A stretch of DNA of 61,043 nt from Acidimicrobiaceae bacterium (lineage in GTDB: Bacteria > Actinomycetota > Acidimicrobiia > Acidimicrobiales > RAAP-2): NCBI GenBank assembly GCA_003133685.1, contig PKYQ01000025.1, positions 29,515 through 90,557 of the forward strand. Reading direction: 5' to 3'. The notes under the pieces were generated by a model. It saw nothing but the letters and a program-made list of their open reading frames with translations, searched no databases and was not told the DNA's origin. Each line of letters opens with the position of its first letter. The first letter of the stretch is position 1. Below, piece after piece: positions 26,161 to 35,278 of the stretch. Both the position numbers and the translations under genes were made by a program.

Positions 26161-26802
26161 CTATTCGACCAGTGGTGCCTGAAGACCGGTGCGCGGATTG
26201 TTCTGGATTCGGTGTCGTGAGGCCTGCACGAAGATGATGAACGCTGCGGGCAGCATCACGAAGCTCGGTATCGCGAGCGGCGGCTGGTGAATCAAGAATC
26301 CGTAGACGAGCCACCCAAGTGACGTGAGACACGCGAGGCACCAACTGATGATGGAAACGCCACTGAGGTCCTTCGGTCGAATGACCAACGCCAGTTGCGG
26401 AAGGTAGATGATGATGGAGCTCCCGACGGCCACGGTCGACAACACCCAACGCAGGTCGTGAAAAGAACCGGCGAAAGTGGCGAGAATGGTCACTACCGTC
26501 ACCGTGAGGTAGCCCATGACGCTGCGTGTCATCTTCTCCTGGCTCTGCGCGGCGAGGAAGGCGACGACGAGTGACACGATGATTGCCGGGATGTTCGCCA
26601 CGACTTCGGCGGTGACGTGAAAGATGATCCCGTAGCAGAACCAGATTTGTGAGACGAAGGCCGACAGGATCCACGTCGCGAGTGACACACCCTTGGCGCC
26701 GGTCGTGCGAATGCGATTGGCCTGCGCGAGACATTGAAGGATGGTCAGCGTCGGGGCAATGATCCCGAACGTTCGAGTGATCGTGGAGGCGGCGAGGATC
26801 AT
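26161..26802 (-). CDS. PQ-loop / SWEET-like membrane protein
   Basis: About 213 residues from the ATG at 26802, which has AGAAGAGAAG before it; an upstream start at 26868 is less likely. Seven or so hydrophobic segments are seen. Two related blocks, LAQANRIRTTGAKGVSLATW and PQLALVIRPKDLSGVSIISW, show the internal duplication of PQ-loop proteins, the second with the actual PQ dipeptide. Family members move sugars or amino acids, or act as lysosomal/vacuolar-type carriers. The substrate is unknown. It runs convergently with trpG, 7 bases from its stop. Confidence 0.7.
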   Translation of the reverse strand: MILAASTITRTFGIIAPTLTILQCLAQANRIRTTGAKGVSLATWILSAFVSQIWFCYGIIFHVTAEVVANIPAIIVSLVVAFLAAQSQEKMTRSVMGYLTVTVVTILATFAGSFHDLRWVLSTVAVGSSIIIYLPQLALVIRPKDLSGVSIISWCLACLTSLGWLVYGFLIHQPPLAIPSFVMLPAAFIIFVQASRHRIQNNPRTGLQAPLVE

Positions 26803-26889
26803 TGCAGTGCTTCTCTTCTGGTCGGGACTCGCAGTGAACCAATCAAATAACGAGTGTTGCGAGACCAATTCTATCGGTCGACAAAATCC

Positions 26890-27627
26890 TCACCGCAACT
26901 GACTCCCGACACCGAAACGCGTTTCCACGACTTCGCCATCGATGAGTTCGACCTTGTAGGCAGCCGGGCCCGTCGTCGGATCGACCGAGGCGTCAGAGAC
27001 CACCGTTGTCGCTTCGATTCCTTCGTACCAAATGCCGACGGTGTTATCCGTCGCGTACGCCAGCGGCGCGAGCACCTCACTCTTCATGAGTTGGTGCAGC
27101 AGGGGTCGACGCTGTGTCTCGGCGTCGTAGTGGACCCCGTTGGCGTACGGCAAGAAGCCCAGTCCATTGGTGACCGGTTGAAGAATCTGACCGAACGAGT
27201 CCGTCGTCCCGCCGAGATGCCAACAGAGGCTGCCCGCCGAGACGCCGCCCAAGATCACGCCCTGTTCCCACGCGCTTCGCATGGCCGTATCGATGTCGTG
27301 CAGTCGCCAGAGCGCGAGCAGGTTCGCGACCGAGCCGCCACCGACCCACACGAGGTCGCTGCCACCGAGTCGCTCTTCGGGGTCCGCCGACGGTTGTGGG
27401 AAGACCTTGAGTTCAGTGACGTCACAGCCGGCCTCGTTGAACGCTTCGTAGGCGATTGCGTAGTACGTGAGGTTGTCACCCATCGCGGTATTGACGAGAC
27501 AGACGCGCGGACGAACTTTCTCGGTTGAAGCGAGGGCGTCGATGACCATCGCGCCGAGACGCCAGGACATCTGCACGGGTCCTTCGACGAAACCGCCCGA
27601 AGTGGCCAGGATTCTTGGTGTTTTCAT
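26890..27627 (-). CDS. Peptidase E-like (S51 family, class I glutamine amidotransferase-like) protein
   Basis: A 245-residue protein of the Asp-dipeptidase/cyanophycinase-like group. The nucleophile elbow is GGVSAGSLCW (Ser near residue 130) and the preceding strand VWVGGGSVANLLA supplies the oxyanion region. The catalytic His is in YANGVHYD near residue 165. Peptidase E releases N-terminal aspartyl residues, but related actinobacterial proteins have untested substrates. It is transcribed alone between a PQ-loop gene (same strand) and an acyl-CoA dehydrogenase (divergent). Confidence 0.82.
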   Translation of the reverse strand: MKTPRILATSGGFVEGPVQMSWRLGAMVIDALASTEKVRPRVCLVNTAMGDNLTYYAIAYEAFNEAGCDVTELKVFPQPSADPEERLGGSDLVWVGGGSVANLLALWRLHDIDTAMRSAWEQGVILGGVSAGSLCWHLGGTTDSFGQILQPVTNGLGFLPYANGVHYDAETQRRPLLHQLMKSEVLAPLAYATDNTVGIWYEGIEATTVVSDASVDPTTGPAAYKVELIDGEVVETRFGVGSQLR

Positions 27628-27720
27628 CCACTCGTTCTACCTGACGGACGAAGGAACTCCGGCGTCGTCGGCGTTACTCTTTAGTATTCGAACGTCCGTC
27701 GATGTTTTCCGAGGAGTCCC

Positions 27721-28920
27721 ATGGCCACGAGTGAAGCCCACATTGATGAACTGATTGACGACCTGGTGGCGTCCTTCCCGCCGAAAGAGACCGAGCCGGT
27801 CAAATTCCTGGGCGAGCAGTTTGACCGCGGACTCGCCTGGGTCCATTTTCCGATGGGCGAAGGCGGACTCGGCGGCACGCCGTCTGATCAGTTGTACGCG
27901 CTACGCAAGATCTCGAAGTCGGGCGCGCCCTCGGCCGTAGGTCGCAACGTCATTGGCTACGGCATGGTCGCCCCGACGGTCGTGACCCACGGCACCAAGG
28001 AGCAGAAGGGTCGCTTCCTTCGTCCACTCTTCACGGGAGAGGAGATCTGGTGCCAGCTCTTCTCAGAGCCGGGCGCCGGTTCCGACGTCGCCGGATTGGC
28101 CTGTCGCGCCGAAAAAGACGGCGACGAGTGGATCTTGAACGGACAAAAGGTGTGGACGACGTTGGCCCACGAATCGGCCTTCGGTCTGATCCTCGCGCGT
28201 TCGAATCCCGACGTGCCCAAGCACCGCGGCATCACCGCATTCCTCGTCGACATGCGCGCCCCCGGTGTCGAGATTCGACCACTCTTTCAAGCGACCGGCG
28301 AGGCCGAGTTCAACGAGTGCTTCTTCGTCGACGCGCGCGTGCCCGATAGCCAACGCCTCGGGGGCGTCGGCGAGGGCTGGGGCGTCTCGATCACGACGTT
28401 GATGAACGAGCGCGTGTCGATTGGCGGCACGGTGCCGCCGCGCGGTTCGGGACTCATCGGCGAAGCGCTGAAGATCTGGAAGAAGCACTGGACCGGTCGC
28501 CAAGACGCCCACGCGATGGCGGTACGCAGCGAGCTGATGCAGTCCTGGGTTCGCAACGAAGTCGGGCGCCTCACGAACTGGCGCGCGAGTGACCTGCGCA
28601 AGGCCGGCACGCCCGGGCCCGAAGGATCGGTCGCGAAGTTGGCCTTCGCCGAGGAGAACCAGAAGACGAGCGAACTCTGCGTGGATCTCATGGGGAGCGA
28701 GGGAATGCTATACGGATCGACGTACCCACAGATTCGCCCGACCGAGTCGGCGATGACCGGGGGCGATATGCGCAAGGCCTTCATTCGAATGCGGGCGAAC
28801 TCCATCGAGGGCGGCACCAGCGAAGTGATGCGCAACATCATCGGCGAACGAGTCCTCGGACTGCCGGGCGAACCTCGAAACGACAAGGACGTCTCGTGGA
28901 AGGACGTGCCGCGCAGCTAG
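27721..28920 (+). CDS. Acyl-CoA dehydrogenase
   Basis: A 399-residue flavoenzyme preceded by a GAGGAG ribosome site. Blocks typical of the family are GYGMVAPTVVTHGTKEQKGRF, CQLFSEPGAGSDVAGLAC (FAD-binding), WILNGQKVWTT, and the C-terminal ANSIEGGTSEVMRNIIGERVLGLP, where the Glu of IEGG is at the position of the catalytic base. Such dehydrogenases introduce a 2,3-double bond into acyl-CoA; actinobacteria have many with steroid, branched or long-chain substrates. No electron-transfer or thiolase gene adjoins it. Its stop codon abuts that of the convergent dienelactone hydrolase. Confidence 0.9.
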   Translation: MATSEAHIDELIDDLVASFPPKETEPVKFLGEQFDRGLAWVHFPMGEGGLGGTPSDQLYALRKISKSGAPSAVGRNVIGYGMVAPTVVTHGTKEQKGRFLRPLFTGEEIWCQLFSEPGAGSDVAGLACRAEKDGDEWILNGQKVWTTLAHESAFGLILARSNPDVPKHRGITAFLVDMRAPGVEIRPLFQATGEAEFNECFFVDARVPDSQRLGGVGEGWGVSITTLMNERVSIGGTVPPRGSGLIGEALKIWKKHWTGRQDAHAMAVRSELMQSWVRNEVGRLTNWRASDLRKAGTPGPEGSVAKLAFAEENQKTSELCVDLMGSEGMLYGSTYPQIRPTESAMTGGDMRKAFIRMRANSIEGGTSEVMRNIIGERVLGLPGEPRNDKDVSWKDVPRS

Positions 28921-29622
28921 CTATTTGTCGCGGAGGTGCTCGGCGAAGAAGGCGAGCGCACGACGTCGGGCATCCATTGCCGCGGCCTCGTTGAACGAGT
29001 CGGGACGCGCGTCGCAGTGGAATCCGTGCTTTGCCTCGGGATAGCGCACGATCTCAGTCGTTACCGATGCCACGTCCGTCGCTTCTCGCAGCGCCTCGAC
29101 TTGCTCGACCGGGATGCTTTGGTCCAGGTCGCCGTAGAGACCGAGCCACGGACACTTGAGGTCGGCGGCGAGTTCCACCAACGGCGGGAGTCCGAATCGA
29201 CCGGTGGCGACACCACCGCCGTAGAAGCTGGCGGCGGCGCCCACGTTGCCGAGTGTCGCGGCGAAAAACGACACCGTCCCGCCCATGCAGAAACCGACCG
29301 CGGCAATGCTCGGCGCGTGAAAACCAAGCGTGGCGAGAAAATCAGTCGTGGCGTTCAGGTCGTTGGTGAGGCCCTGCTTGGTCAGGTTGGCCATAAGGGG
29401 CATGGCCGAGGCGAAGTCGTCGTAGGGGATCTCCGGAGATCCGTCACGGTGGAACAGTTGCGGCGCGACGGCGAGGTAACCCTCGTCGGCCAACAGGTCG
29501 GCGACGCCGCGAATGTGATCGTTGACGCCGAAGGCTTCCTGCAGGACGATGATGGCCCGCGCGGCGTCGGTCTTTCCTGATGCGTAGATGGGAAATCCGG
29601 CGGGCGCCGTCGAGCCGCTCAT
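28921..29622 (-). CDS. Dienelactone hydrolase family protein
   Basis: A 233-residue alpha/beta hydrolase with the family's cysteine nucleophile in GFCMGGTVSF (Cys near residue 120), the acid in GLYGDLDQSIP and the His in AKHGFHCDARP. The N-terminal half has RAIIVLQEAFGVNDHIRGVADLLADEGY. The classic reaction is hydrolysis of dienelactone to maleylacetate, but many homologues are general esterases. It overlaps the upstream DsbA gene by four bases (ATGA), so the two are translated together, after an M20 peptidase gene. Confidence 0.87.
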   Translation of the reverse strand: MSGSTAPAGFPIYASGKTDAARAIIVLQEAFGVNDHIRGVADLLADEGYLAVAPQLFHRDGSPEIPYDDFASAMPLMANLTKQGLTNDLNATTDFLATLGFHAPSIAAVGFCMGGTVSFFAATLGNVGAAASFYGGGVATGRFGLPPLVELAADLKCPWLGLYGDLDQSIPVEQVEALREATDVASVTTEIVRYPEAKHGFHCDARPDSFNEAAAMDARRRALAFFAEHLRDK

Positions 29623-30221
29623 TCGAAGGAAGGTTCGGCGACGCGCGAGCGCTTGATTTCGTAGAACCCCGGAGTACTGGCGACCATCATCACGCCGTCG
29701 AAGAGTCGGCCCGCCGCCTCGCTCTTGGGCGCCGGTGTGACCACGGGTCCGAAAAATGCGATGTCGTTCACGTGGATGACCGGCGTGCCCACGTCGTAAC
29801 CCACGGGGTCCATGCCTTCGGCGTGACTGGTTCGCAGTCGGGCGTCGAACGAGGTGTCGTCGGCCGCTGCGGCGAGTTCGACTTCGAGGCCGACGTCGGC
29901 GAGTGACTTGGCGATGATGTCGTCCCAGTCCTTCTCTTGGCGAACGTGACGGCGCGTTCCCATCGCTGAATAGAGCGGCTCGACGACGCTATTGCCGTGA
30001 CGCTCTTCAGCGGCGATCAGCACTCGCACTGGTCGATAGGCCGTGGTCAGGAATTCGGTGTACTCCGGTGTGAGTTCACGATTTTCATTCAGTACCGCGA
30101 GGCTCATGACGTGGAAACGGAGGTCGAGGTCGCGCACCGCCGCCGCTTCGAGTAACCATCGCGACGTGATCCAGGCCCAGGGGCAGGCCGGGTCCACCCA
30201 GAGATCGACTTGCTGGCTCAT
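29619..30221 (-). CDS. DsbA-family protein resembling mycothiol-dependent nitroreductase
   Basis: About 200 residues from the ATG at 30221. The active-site motif is CPWA in DPACPWAWITSRWLLE near the N-terminus, in a DsbA-like fold with a helical insert, as in the mycobacterial mycothiol-dependent reductase group (Rv2466c type). The cis-Pro region is GTPVIHV. It has no signal peptide, so it acts in the cytoplasm. It lies 7 bases after the M20 peptidase and overlaps the dienelactone hydrolase gene. It supports a mycothiol-using host. Confidence 0.82.
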   Translation of the reverse strand: MSQQVDLWVDPACPWAWITSRWLLEAAAVRDLDLRFHVMSLAVLNENRELTPEYTEFLTTAYRPVRVLIAAEERHGNSVVEPLYSAMGTRRHVRQEKDWDDIIAKSLADVGLEVELAAAADDTSFDARLRTSHAEGMDPVGYDVGTPVIHVNDIAFFGPVVTPAPKSEAAGRLFDGVMMVASTPGFYEIKRSRVAEPSFE

Positions 30222-30228
30222 GTTGTTC

Positions 30229-31626
30229 CTAGCTCTTGGCGTATTCACTCAACACGGTAATAACCGAATTGGTGATGCCAACCGTCATGGGCAGGTCGAG
30301 AAACTCGTCAATCGCGTGCGCGTTGGACTGGGGTCCCATGACACCAGTCGCGACGAACTGCACGTCGGGATAGCGTTTGCCCAAAGAGGCGAGGAAGGGA
30401 ATCGATCCACCCTCGCCGGTGAAACCGGGCGCGCGACCAAAGGCATCGTTGGAGGCGACGTCGAGTGCCTCGGCGAGCCACGGCGCCAAGGGAGGCGAGT
30501 TCCAGCCACTGCCGATTTCCCAGTTCTTCAACGTGACCCGGGCCGAGGACGGTACGTCGCTCGTCAACACCGGAATCAGGGCTTCGCGCGCAGTCTCAGC
30601 GTCAACACTGGGCGGCAGTCGAAATGAGAGTTTCGCCGTCGTCGAGGGTCGAAGGACATTGCCGGCAATCTCGGGCACCGGCGCGCCGCCGAGTCCGACG
30701 ATCGAGAGCGTGGGGTACCACGTCCGGCGAAGAATCCGCTCTTCGGCACTCGCGCCCATCAACTCCACACCTTCTAAGGTCGGGAGTTCGCGCCCGATGA
30801 CGTCGCCAAACTCCGCAGCGAGCGCCGACGCGGCGCGTACGTCAGCGTCCGGGATCGCGGCGGCCAACTGCGGGACCAAGACCTCGCCGGTGGTGGCGTC
30901 TTCGACGCGGTCGAGCAGTTCGCGAAGAATTCGAAAGGACGACGGCACGACACCGCTCGCCGATCCACTGTGCTGACCCTGGGTCAAGACTTCGACTTCG
31001 AGGTCGACGTTCACCACACCGCGTAGTGACGTCGTCACCCAAAGTCGGTCGTAGGTGAGAGCTCCCGAGTCGAGACAGATCATCAATTCAACATTGGCGA
31101 GGTGGTCCTTGAGATGATCGAGGTAGGCCTCCAAGTCCGGGCTGCCGCTCTCTTCACTGGCTTCGATCAGCAAGACGCAGCGACTGTGCGGAATGTTATT
31201 CGCCTCCATGGCTTCGACGGCGAGCAACGCCGAAAATGTGGAGTAGCCGTCGTCGCCGACGCCGCGCGCAAAGAGCCGGTCATCGCGGCGAACCGGTTCG
31301 TAGGGCCCGAGACCGTCGGACCAGTTGCCGAGCGGCGGCTGCTTGTCGAGGTGTCCGTAAAGCACGGCCGTGCCGTCGCCCGGGGCGGTGGCCGCGATCG
31401 TCACGACGAGCACCGGCGTACGACCTTCGAGACGGTGAATTTCGACTTCGAAATCGGCGAAACGTCGCGCCAGGGCCCAGTCCGAAAGCAGTTCTATCGC
31501 CCGATCGATGTGTCCGTGTAGGACCCATTCCGTGTCGAAGCCTGGTGAGAGGCAAGGGATGGTGGCAAAGGTCGTGAGCGTTTCGAGGGCGTCACGTTCG
31601 AAGTCAGCGAGGTCAAGTAGTGGCAT
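30229..31626 (-). CDS. M20-family metallopeptidase / dipeptidase
   Basis: A 465-residue zinc peptidase. Metal ligands and catalytic residues follow M20 order: His in LYGHLDKQPP with the bridging Asp in GVGDDGYST, catalytic Glu pair in IEASEESGSPD, Asp in LICLDSGAL, and the C-terminal His in PQSNAHAIDEF. The lid domain lies at about residues 210-340. The role is likely hydrolysis of dipeptides or acylated amino acids in the cytoplasm. It is the first gene of a three-gene minus-strand operon with the DsbA protein and dienelactone hydrolase; the glycosylase gene ends 9 bases upstream, so the unit may start earlier. Confidence 0.88.
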   Translation of the reverse strand: MPLLDLADFERDALETLTTFATIPCLSPGFDTEWVLHGHIDRAIELLSDWALARRFADFEVEIHRLEGRTPVLVVTIAATAPGDGTAVLYGHLDKQPPLGNWSDGLGPYEPVRRDDRLFARGVGDDGYSTFSALLAVEAMEANNIPHSRCVLLIEASEESGSPDLEAYLDHLKDHLANVELMICLDSGALTYDRLWVTTSLRGVVNVDLEVEVLTQGQHSGSASGVVPSSFRILRELLDRVEDATTGEVLVPQLAAAIPDADVRAASALAAEFGDVIGRELPTLEGVELMGASAEERILRRTWYPTLSIVGLGGAPVPEIAGNVLRPSTTAKLSFRLPPSVDAETAREALIPVLTSDVPSSARVTLKNWEIGSGWNSPPLAPWLAEALDVASNDAFGRAPGFTGEGGSIPFLASLGKRYPDVQFVATGVMGPQSNAHAIDEFLDLPMTVGITNSVITVLSEYAKS

Positions 31627-31635
31627 TCATCGAGG

Positions 31636-32268
31636 TTACTTCGCCACTTTGGCCCAGTGGACGGCCTCCCAGCAATACCAGGCGACGGAAGTTCGCGCGC
31701 CGACGAATCGCTCGCCCGCGACGAGCAGGTCTTTCTCGCTGATCGTCTCATCGAGGCCGTGGAGGAGTGTCCAGCCAACGCGCACGCCGTAGTCACCGAT
31801 CGGCCAGACGTCCGGACGCGACATCGTGCTGATGAGATACATCTGCGCGGTCCAGGGACCAATGCCGCGCACCGACGCGACGTCGCGAACGATCTCGTCG
31901 TCACTCATGCGTCCGTGTCGCGAGAGGTTGACGCGACGGTCGCGTACGTCGTGGGCGAGGTCGACCATGGCTTGTGCTTTGGTGCGATTAATACCGGCGT
32001 CGCGAAGCCTCTCGGGGCCGGTCGCGATGATGGTGTGCACGTTCACCACGCCGCCACAGGCGTCAACGACACGTCCGTGAATCGTCGTGGCGGCGCTCGT
32101 CGCGAGCAGCTGATGGGTGATCGATCGCACGAGCGAGGGAAAGCGGTTGTCGACGGCGGCCGCGCGACTTCGAAGTGGCGGCGGCCCGGCAAGGGCGATG
32201 ATCGGCCTGAAGGCCTGGTCGCGTTTGGCGATGAACGCGGCGACCTCTTCGGGCTTTTGATTGGGCAC
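31636..32268 (-). CDS. DNA-3-methyladenine glycosylase II (AlkA-type HhH-GPD)
   Basis: A 210-residue base-excision repair enzyme. The helix-hairpin-helix is ASVRGIGPWTAQMYLI, and the catalytic Asp follows in PDVWPIGDYGVR. The N-terminal part has FPSLVRSITHQLLATSAATTIHGRV, typical of the glycosylase core. It removes alkylated purines from DNA. It lacks the N-terminal Ada regulatory domain. It sits between the LysR gene (10 bases upstream) and the M20 peptidase gene on the same strand. Confidence 0.88.
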   Translation of the reverse strand: MPNQKPEEVAAFIAKRDQAFRPIIALAGPPPLRSRAAAVDNRFPSLVRSITHQLLATSAATTIHGRVVDACGGVVNVHTIIATGPERLRDAGINRTKAQAMVDLAHDVRDRRVNLSRHGRMSDDEIVRDVASVRGIGPWTAQMYLISTMSRPDVWPIGDYGVRVGWTLLHGLDETISEKDLLVAGERFVGARTSVAWYCWEAVHWAKVAK

Positions 32269-32277
32269 GCAAGAACC

Positions 32278-33204
32278 CTAGTGAGGGGGTGTCTTGCCGA
32301 GATACACGCCGTCGGGCACGTTGGTGGCGTGGCGCACGACGTCGATGAGCAACGCGTGAATGGCTCGCACCGGCGCCGCCGGAAATCCGAATCGACGCAT
32401 CGCCAACAACACCCGACGCTTGGCGATCTTGTCGATCGGTCGAGCGACGAACTTGTCGCGCAAGTGCCGCGACAGCATGGTCGCCGGAAGGATCGATGGT
32501 CCGTAGCCGTCAAAGGTGAGCGACGCGATGGTACGCAGGCCGTCCAGTTCGATAATCGGTTTCAACTCGACGCCTTGGAGACGGCTGGCCTCATCGATCT
32601 CTCGACGAATCGGCGTACCGCGAAAGGGTAGGAGAATCTCGTATTCAGCGAGGGTCGCGAACGTCAACGGACCGGGAAGATTGGCGAGCGGATGATCCTT
32701 GGCGACGATCAAGACCAGGTCCTCGCTGAAGATGTCGACGCCATTGAGTTCCGGGGCGTTGATCGGCCACGCCACGACGGCCAAATCGAGCTGACCCTTC
32801 ACCAACTGTGGTTCGATGACTGAGTTGGTGCCCTCCACGATGTGCAGGACGATGTGGGGATAGTTCTCCTTCAACGCCTCGAGGAGTAACGGCACGATCC
32901 AGCGTCCGGCCGATCCGATCATGCCGAGTACGACTTGGCCGTGAATCTCGGCGTTCAACTCCGAGACGTCCGAGGCGATGCCACGAAGTTCACCGAGAAT
33001 TCGACGAGCCCGGTCGACGACAATCTCGCCTGATTCGGTGAGCAGACCATTCGAGCGATTGACCAATTCGGTGCCGAGTTCGGTCTCCAAATGCGCGATC
33101 CGGTTCGAGATATTCGACTGGACCGTACCGAGAACCTCCGCGGCGCCGGAGAACGATCCGTGGTCGGCGATCCCAATGAGGGCCTCAAGTTGGCGTATCT
33201 CCAC
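32278..33204 (-). CDS. LysR-family transcriptional regulator
   Basis: A 308-residue regulator with the N-terminal winged helix MEIRQLEALIGIADHGSFSGAAEVLG (quoted to DHGSFSGAAEVLG) and the recognition helix VQSNISNRIAHLE. The C-terminal substrate-binding domain (about residues 90-295) has GMIGSAGRWIVPLLLEAL and VDIFSEDLVLIVAKDHPLA. The effector is unknown. It is divergent from the murT-gatD operon, with the 182-base region between containing a strong hairpin terminator. It could control its own operon (glycosylase, peptidase) more readily than murT. Confidence 0.88.
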   Translation of the reverse strand: MEIRQLEALIGIADHGSFSGAAEVLGTVQSNISNRIAHLETELGTELVNRSNGLLTESGEIVVDRARRILGELRGIASDVSELNAEIHGQVVLGMIGSAGRWIVPLLLEALKENYPHIVLHIVEGTNSVIEPQLVKGQLDLAVVAWPINAPELNGVDIFSEDLVLIVAKDHPLANLPGPLTFATLAEYEILLPFRGTPIRREIDEASRLQGVELKPIIELDGLRTIASLTFDGYGPSILPATMLSRHLRDKFVARPIDKIAKRRVLLAMRRFGFPAAPVRAIHALLIDVVRHATNVPDGVYLGKTPPH

Positions 33205-33325
33205 GTATCGACTATACAGATAAGAAGTATCTGTTCCATGCTGTTGTGTGATACGGACCCGAACGGCATACTGGTATCAGCCTGCTTTCATCAATACCCC
33301 CTGATTGTTGAAGCACTGGTTTTGC

Positions 33326-33358
33326 AAAAGGGCCAACCACCCCCCGGTTGGCCCTTTT
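33326..33358 (+). terminator. Rho-independent terminator upstream of murT
   Basis: AAAAGGGCCAACC (33326-33338) pairs perfectly with GGTTGGCCCTTTT (33346-33358), with a 7-base loop of mostly C and a 3' T-run. It ends 28 bases before the murT ATG, with no gene upstream on this strand. It may end an unannotated small RNA, act as an attenuator in the murT leader, or stop antisense transcription toward LysR. Confidence 0.8.
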
Positions 33359-33386
33359 GTGTTTCTCGGGACGTAACGTTGAATTG

Positions 33387-34604
33387 ATGGGAAAATCCTC
33401 ACCAGTACGTGACCAGGTCGCTTCAGTGGCCGTGCGAACGGTCAACCGACTCTCACGCATAATGGGAAAGGGATCCGGCACGGTGGTGGGCGGTCGTGTG
33501 GGCATGAAAATCGCACCCGACTTGGTTTCTTCGCTCGCGCGAGGGCGAATGGTCATTCTCGTCAGCGGCACCAACGGCAAGACGACGACGACGGCGATGG
33601 TCGTGGCGGGTTGGGGCGGTGCAGTCACGACCAACGAAACCGGCGCCAACATGCCCGCGGGACACGTCGCGGCACTGGCGGAGTCGAAGGTAGAGCATGT
33701 CGCGCTGGAAGTTGACGAGGCGTGGCTCGCCGACACGCTGGCGTCGACGCACCCCAGTGTCGTCGTGCTCTTAAATCTCTCACGCGATCAACTGGACCGC
33801 GCCAACGAAGTTCGCCACCTGGCCGAACGGTGGCGCAAAGCTCTCGAGGCGCACCACGATGACAATCTCGTCGTGGTCGCGAACGCGAACGATCCACTGG
33901 TCGTCTACGCGGGTGAAGTTCGCGCGAACACCGTGTGGTGTGACGTGCCGACGTCGTGGCTCGCCGACGCCCTCTCGTGTCCTAAGTGCACGCTCGCGAT
34001 CAGTCATGTCGGGAGTGCGTGGCATTGTGCCTGCGGCTTCGCCAAACCCGTCCAGGTCACCACGACTCTGGGCGACGATCTCGTCATTGACGGGGCTTGC
34101 GTGACTTTGGATCTCTCGATGCCTGGCGAATTCAATCGATCGAACGCGGCGATGGCGCTCAGCGCGCTTCGCTGCGTCGACGTCAATCTCGAAGAGGCGG
34201 TCCGACGGGTCAACGCCATCCAAAGTGTCGTCGGACGCTTCAGTGTCCGGCGTTGGCACGGTCACGTGCTGCGACTCCTGTTGGCCAAGAATCCTTCGGG
34301 CTTCGCCGCGATGATGGCGACGTTGGCGGAGGACGGATCGGACGTGTGGGTGGCGATCAACGCCCGCGTGGCCGACGGACACGACCCGTCGTGGCTGTAC
34401 GACGTGCCCTTCGAGATGTTGCGGGGACATCGGGTCTACTGCTTCGGCGATCGCCGCCTCGACTTGGCGACGCGTCTTGACTACGGACAGGTTGACTTCG
34501 TCGTCGTCGACAATGACGAGTTGGTGCCGACGTCGAAGGAGACCATTTCACTGTTGGCGAACTACACGGCCTTCAGCGACTGGTTGGCGAGGTCCGAACC
34601 GTGA
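33387..34604 (+). CDS. murT: Lipid II isoglutaminyl synthase, MurT subunit
   Basis: About 405 residues from the ATG at 33387; earlier in-frame starts fall inside the terminator hairpin. The Mur-ligase ATP site is SGTNGKTTTTA (about residues 60-70). A four-cysteine ribbon, CPKC plus WHCAC, interrupts the central domain, as in MurT. The C-terminal DUF1727-like domain has SVVGRFSVRRWHG and LLLAKNPSGFAAMM. With GatD it amidates the D-glutamate of lipid II to D-isoglutamine on the cytoplasmic face of the membrane. The gatD gene overlaps by four bases. Confidence 0.93.
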   Translation: MGKSSPVRDQVASVAVRTVNRLSRIMGKGSGTVVGGRVGMKIAPDLVSSLARGRMVILVSGTNGKTTTTAMVVAGWGGAVTTNETGANMPAGHVAALAESKVEHVALEVDEAWLADTLASTHPSVVVLLNLSRDQLDRANEVRHLAERWRKALEAHHDDNLVVVANANDPLVVYAGEVRANTVWCDVPTSWLADALSCPKCTLAISHVGSAWHCACGFAKPVQVTTTLGDDLVIDGACVTLDLSMPGEFNRSNAAMALSALRCVDVNLEEAVRRVNAIQSVVGRFSVRRWHGHVLRLLLAKNPSGFAAMMATLAEDGSDVWVAINARVADGHDPSWLYDVPFEMLRGHRVYCFGDRRLDLATRLDYGQVDFVVVDNDELVPTSKETISLLANYTAFSDWLARSEP

Positions 34605-35278
34605 CGACGTTCTGCGTGCTCTATCCCGATCTCCTGGGAACCTACGGTGACGGCGGCAACGGCCTCGCCGTCACCCAACGCGCCCGACGACGCGGCCTCG
34701 ACGTCGAGCTCGTCAGCGTGGGGCTGAATGATGAGGTCCCCGACGCCGCGCTCTATCTGCTCGGTGGGGGAGAAGACGGCCCGCAACGCCTCGCCGCGGA
34801 CCTCCTGCGAAAGTCGTCGTTCGTGTCGCGCGTGCGAGACGGCGCCACCGTTGTGGCGGTCTGTGCCGGTCTCCAGATTCTGGGTTCGACGTTTTGCGTC
34901 GAGGGCGATGACGAATACGAAGGACTGGGTCTCGTCGACGTCGTGACCAGTCGCGGCGAACGTCGTTCGGTGGGAGAACTCGCGACTCGGGTCGAGGGCC
35001 AACTGCTCGTCGGCTTCGAGAACCACGGCGGTCGGACGACGCTCCACGGCGGCCTCGACGCGCTGGGCATCGTCGTGAAGGGACGCGGCAATGACGGAAA
35101 GCTCGACGGCTATCGCACGAAGAACATTTGGGCGACGTACGCGCACGGACCGGTGCTCGCGATGAACCCCTGGTTCTGCGATGAGATCCTGGCTGCGGTG
35201 TTCGAAGTCGAGCTGGAGCCACTTGCGAGCGTGGCTGACTTGCTCTATCACGAGCGCTGCCGCGTGCTCAGTGCCTAG
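34601..35278 (+). CDS. gatD: Lipid II isoglutaminyl synthase, GatD glutaminase subunit
   Basis: A 225-residue CobB/CobQ-type glutamine amidotransferase starting with GTG and coupled to murT by a GTGA overlap. The nucleophile is C88 in VVAVCAGLQILG; the catalytic His lies in IWATYAHGPVLAMNP. The N-terminal YPDLLGTYGDGGN block is typical of GatD. It provides ammonia to MurT. Its stop codon overlaps that of the convergent acyltransferase gene by four bases. Confidence 0.93.
   Translation: MTTFCVLYPDLLGTYGDGGNGLAVTQRARRRGLDVELVSVGLNDEVPDAALYLLGGGEDGPQRLAADLLRKSSFVSRVRDGATVVAVCAGLQILGSTFCVEGDDEYEGLGLVDVVTSRGERRSVGELATRVEGQLLVGFENHGGRTTLHGGLDALGIVVKGRGNDGKLDGYRTKNIWATYAHGPVLAMNPWFCDEILAAVFEVELEPLASVADLLYHERCRVLSA

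Noticed and set aside
33348-33386. Earlier in-frame TTG start for murT at 33348
   Set aside because: It lies inside the terminator stem and adds 13 residues absent from the family; the ATG at 33387 fits MurT length.
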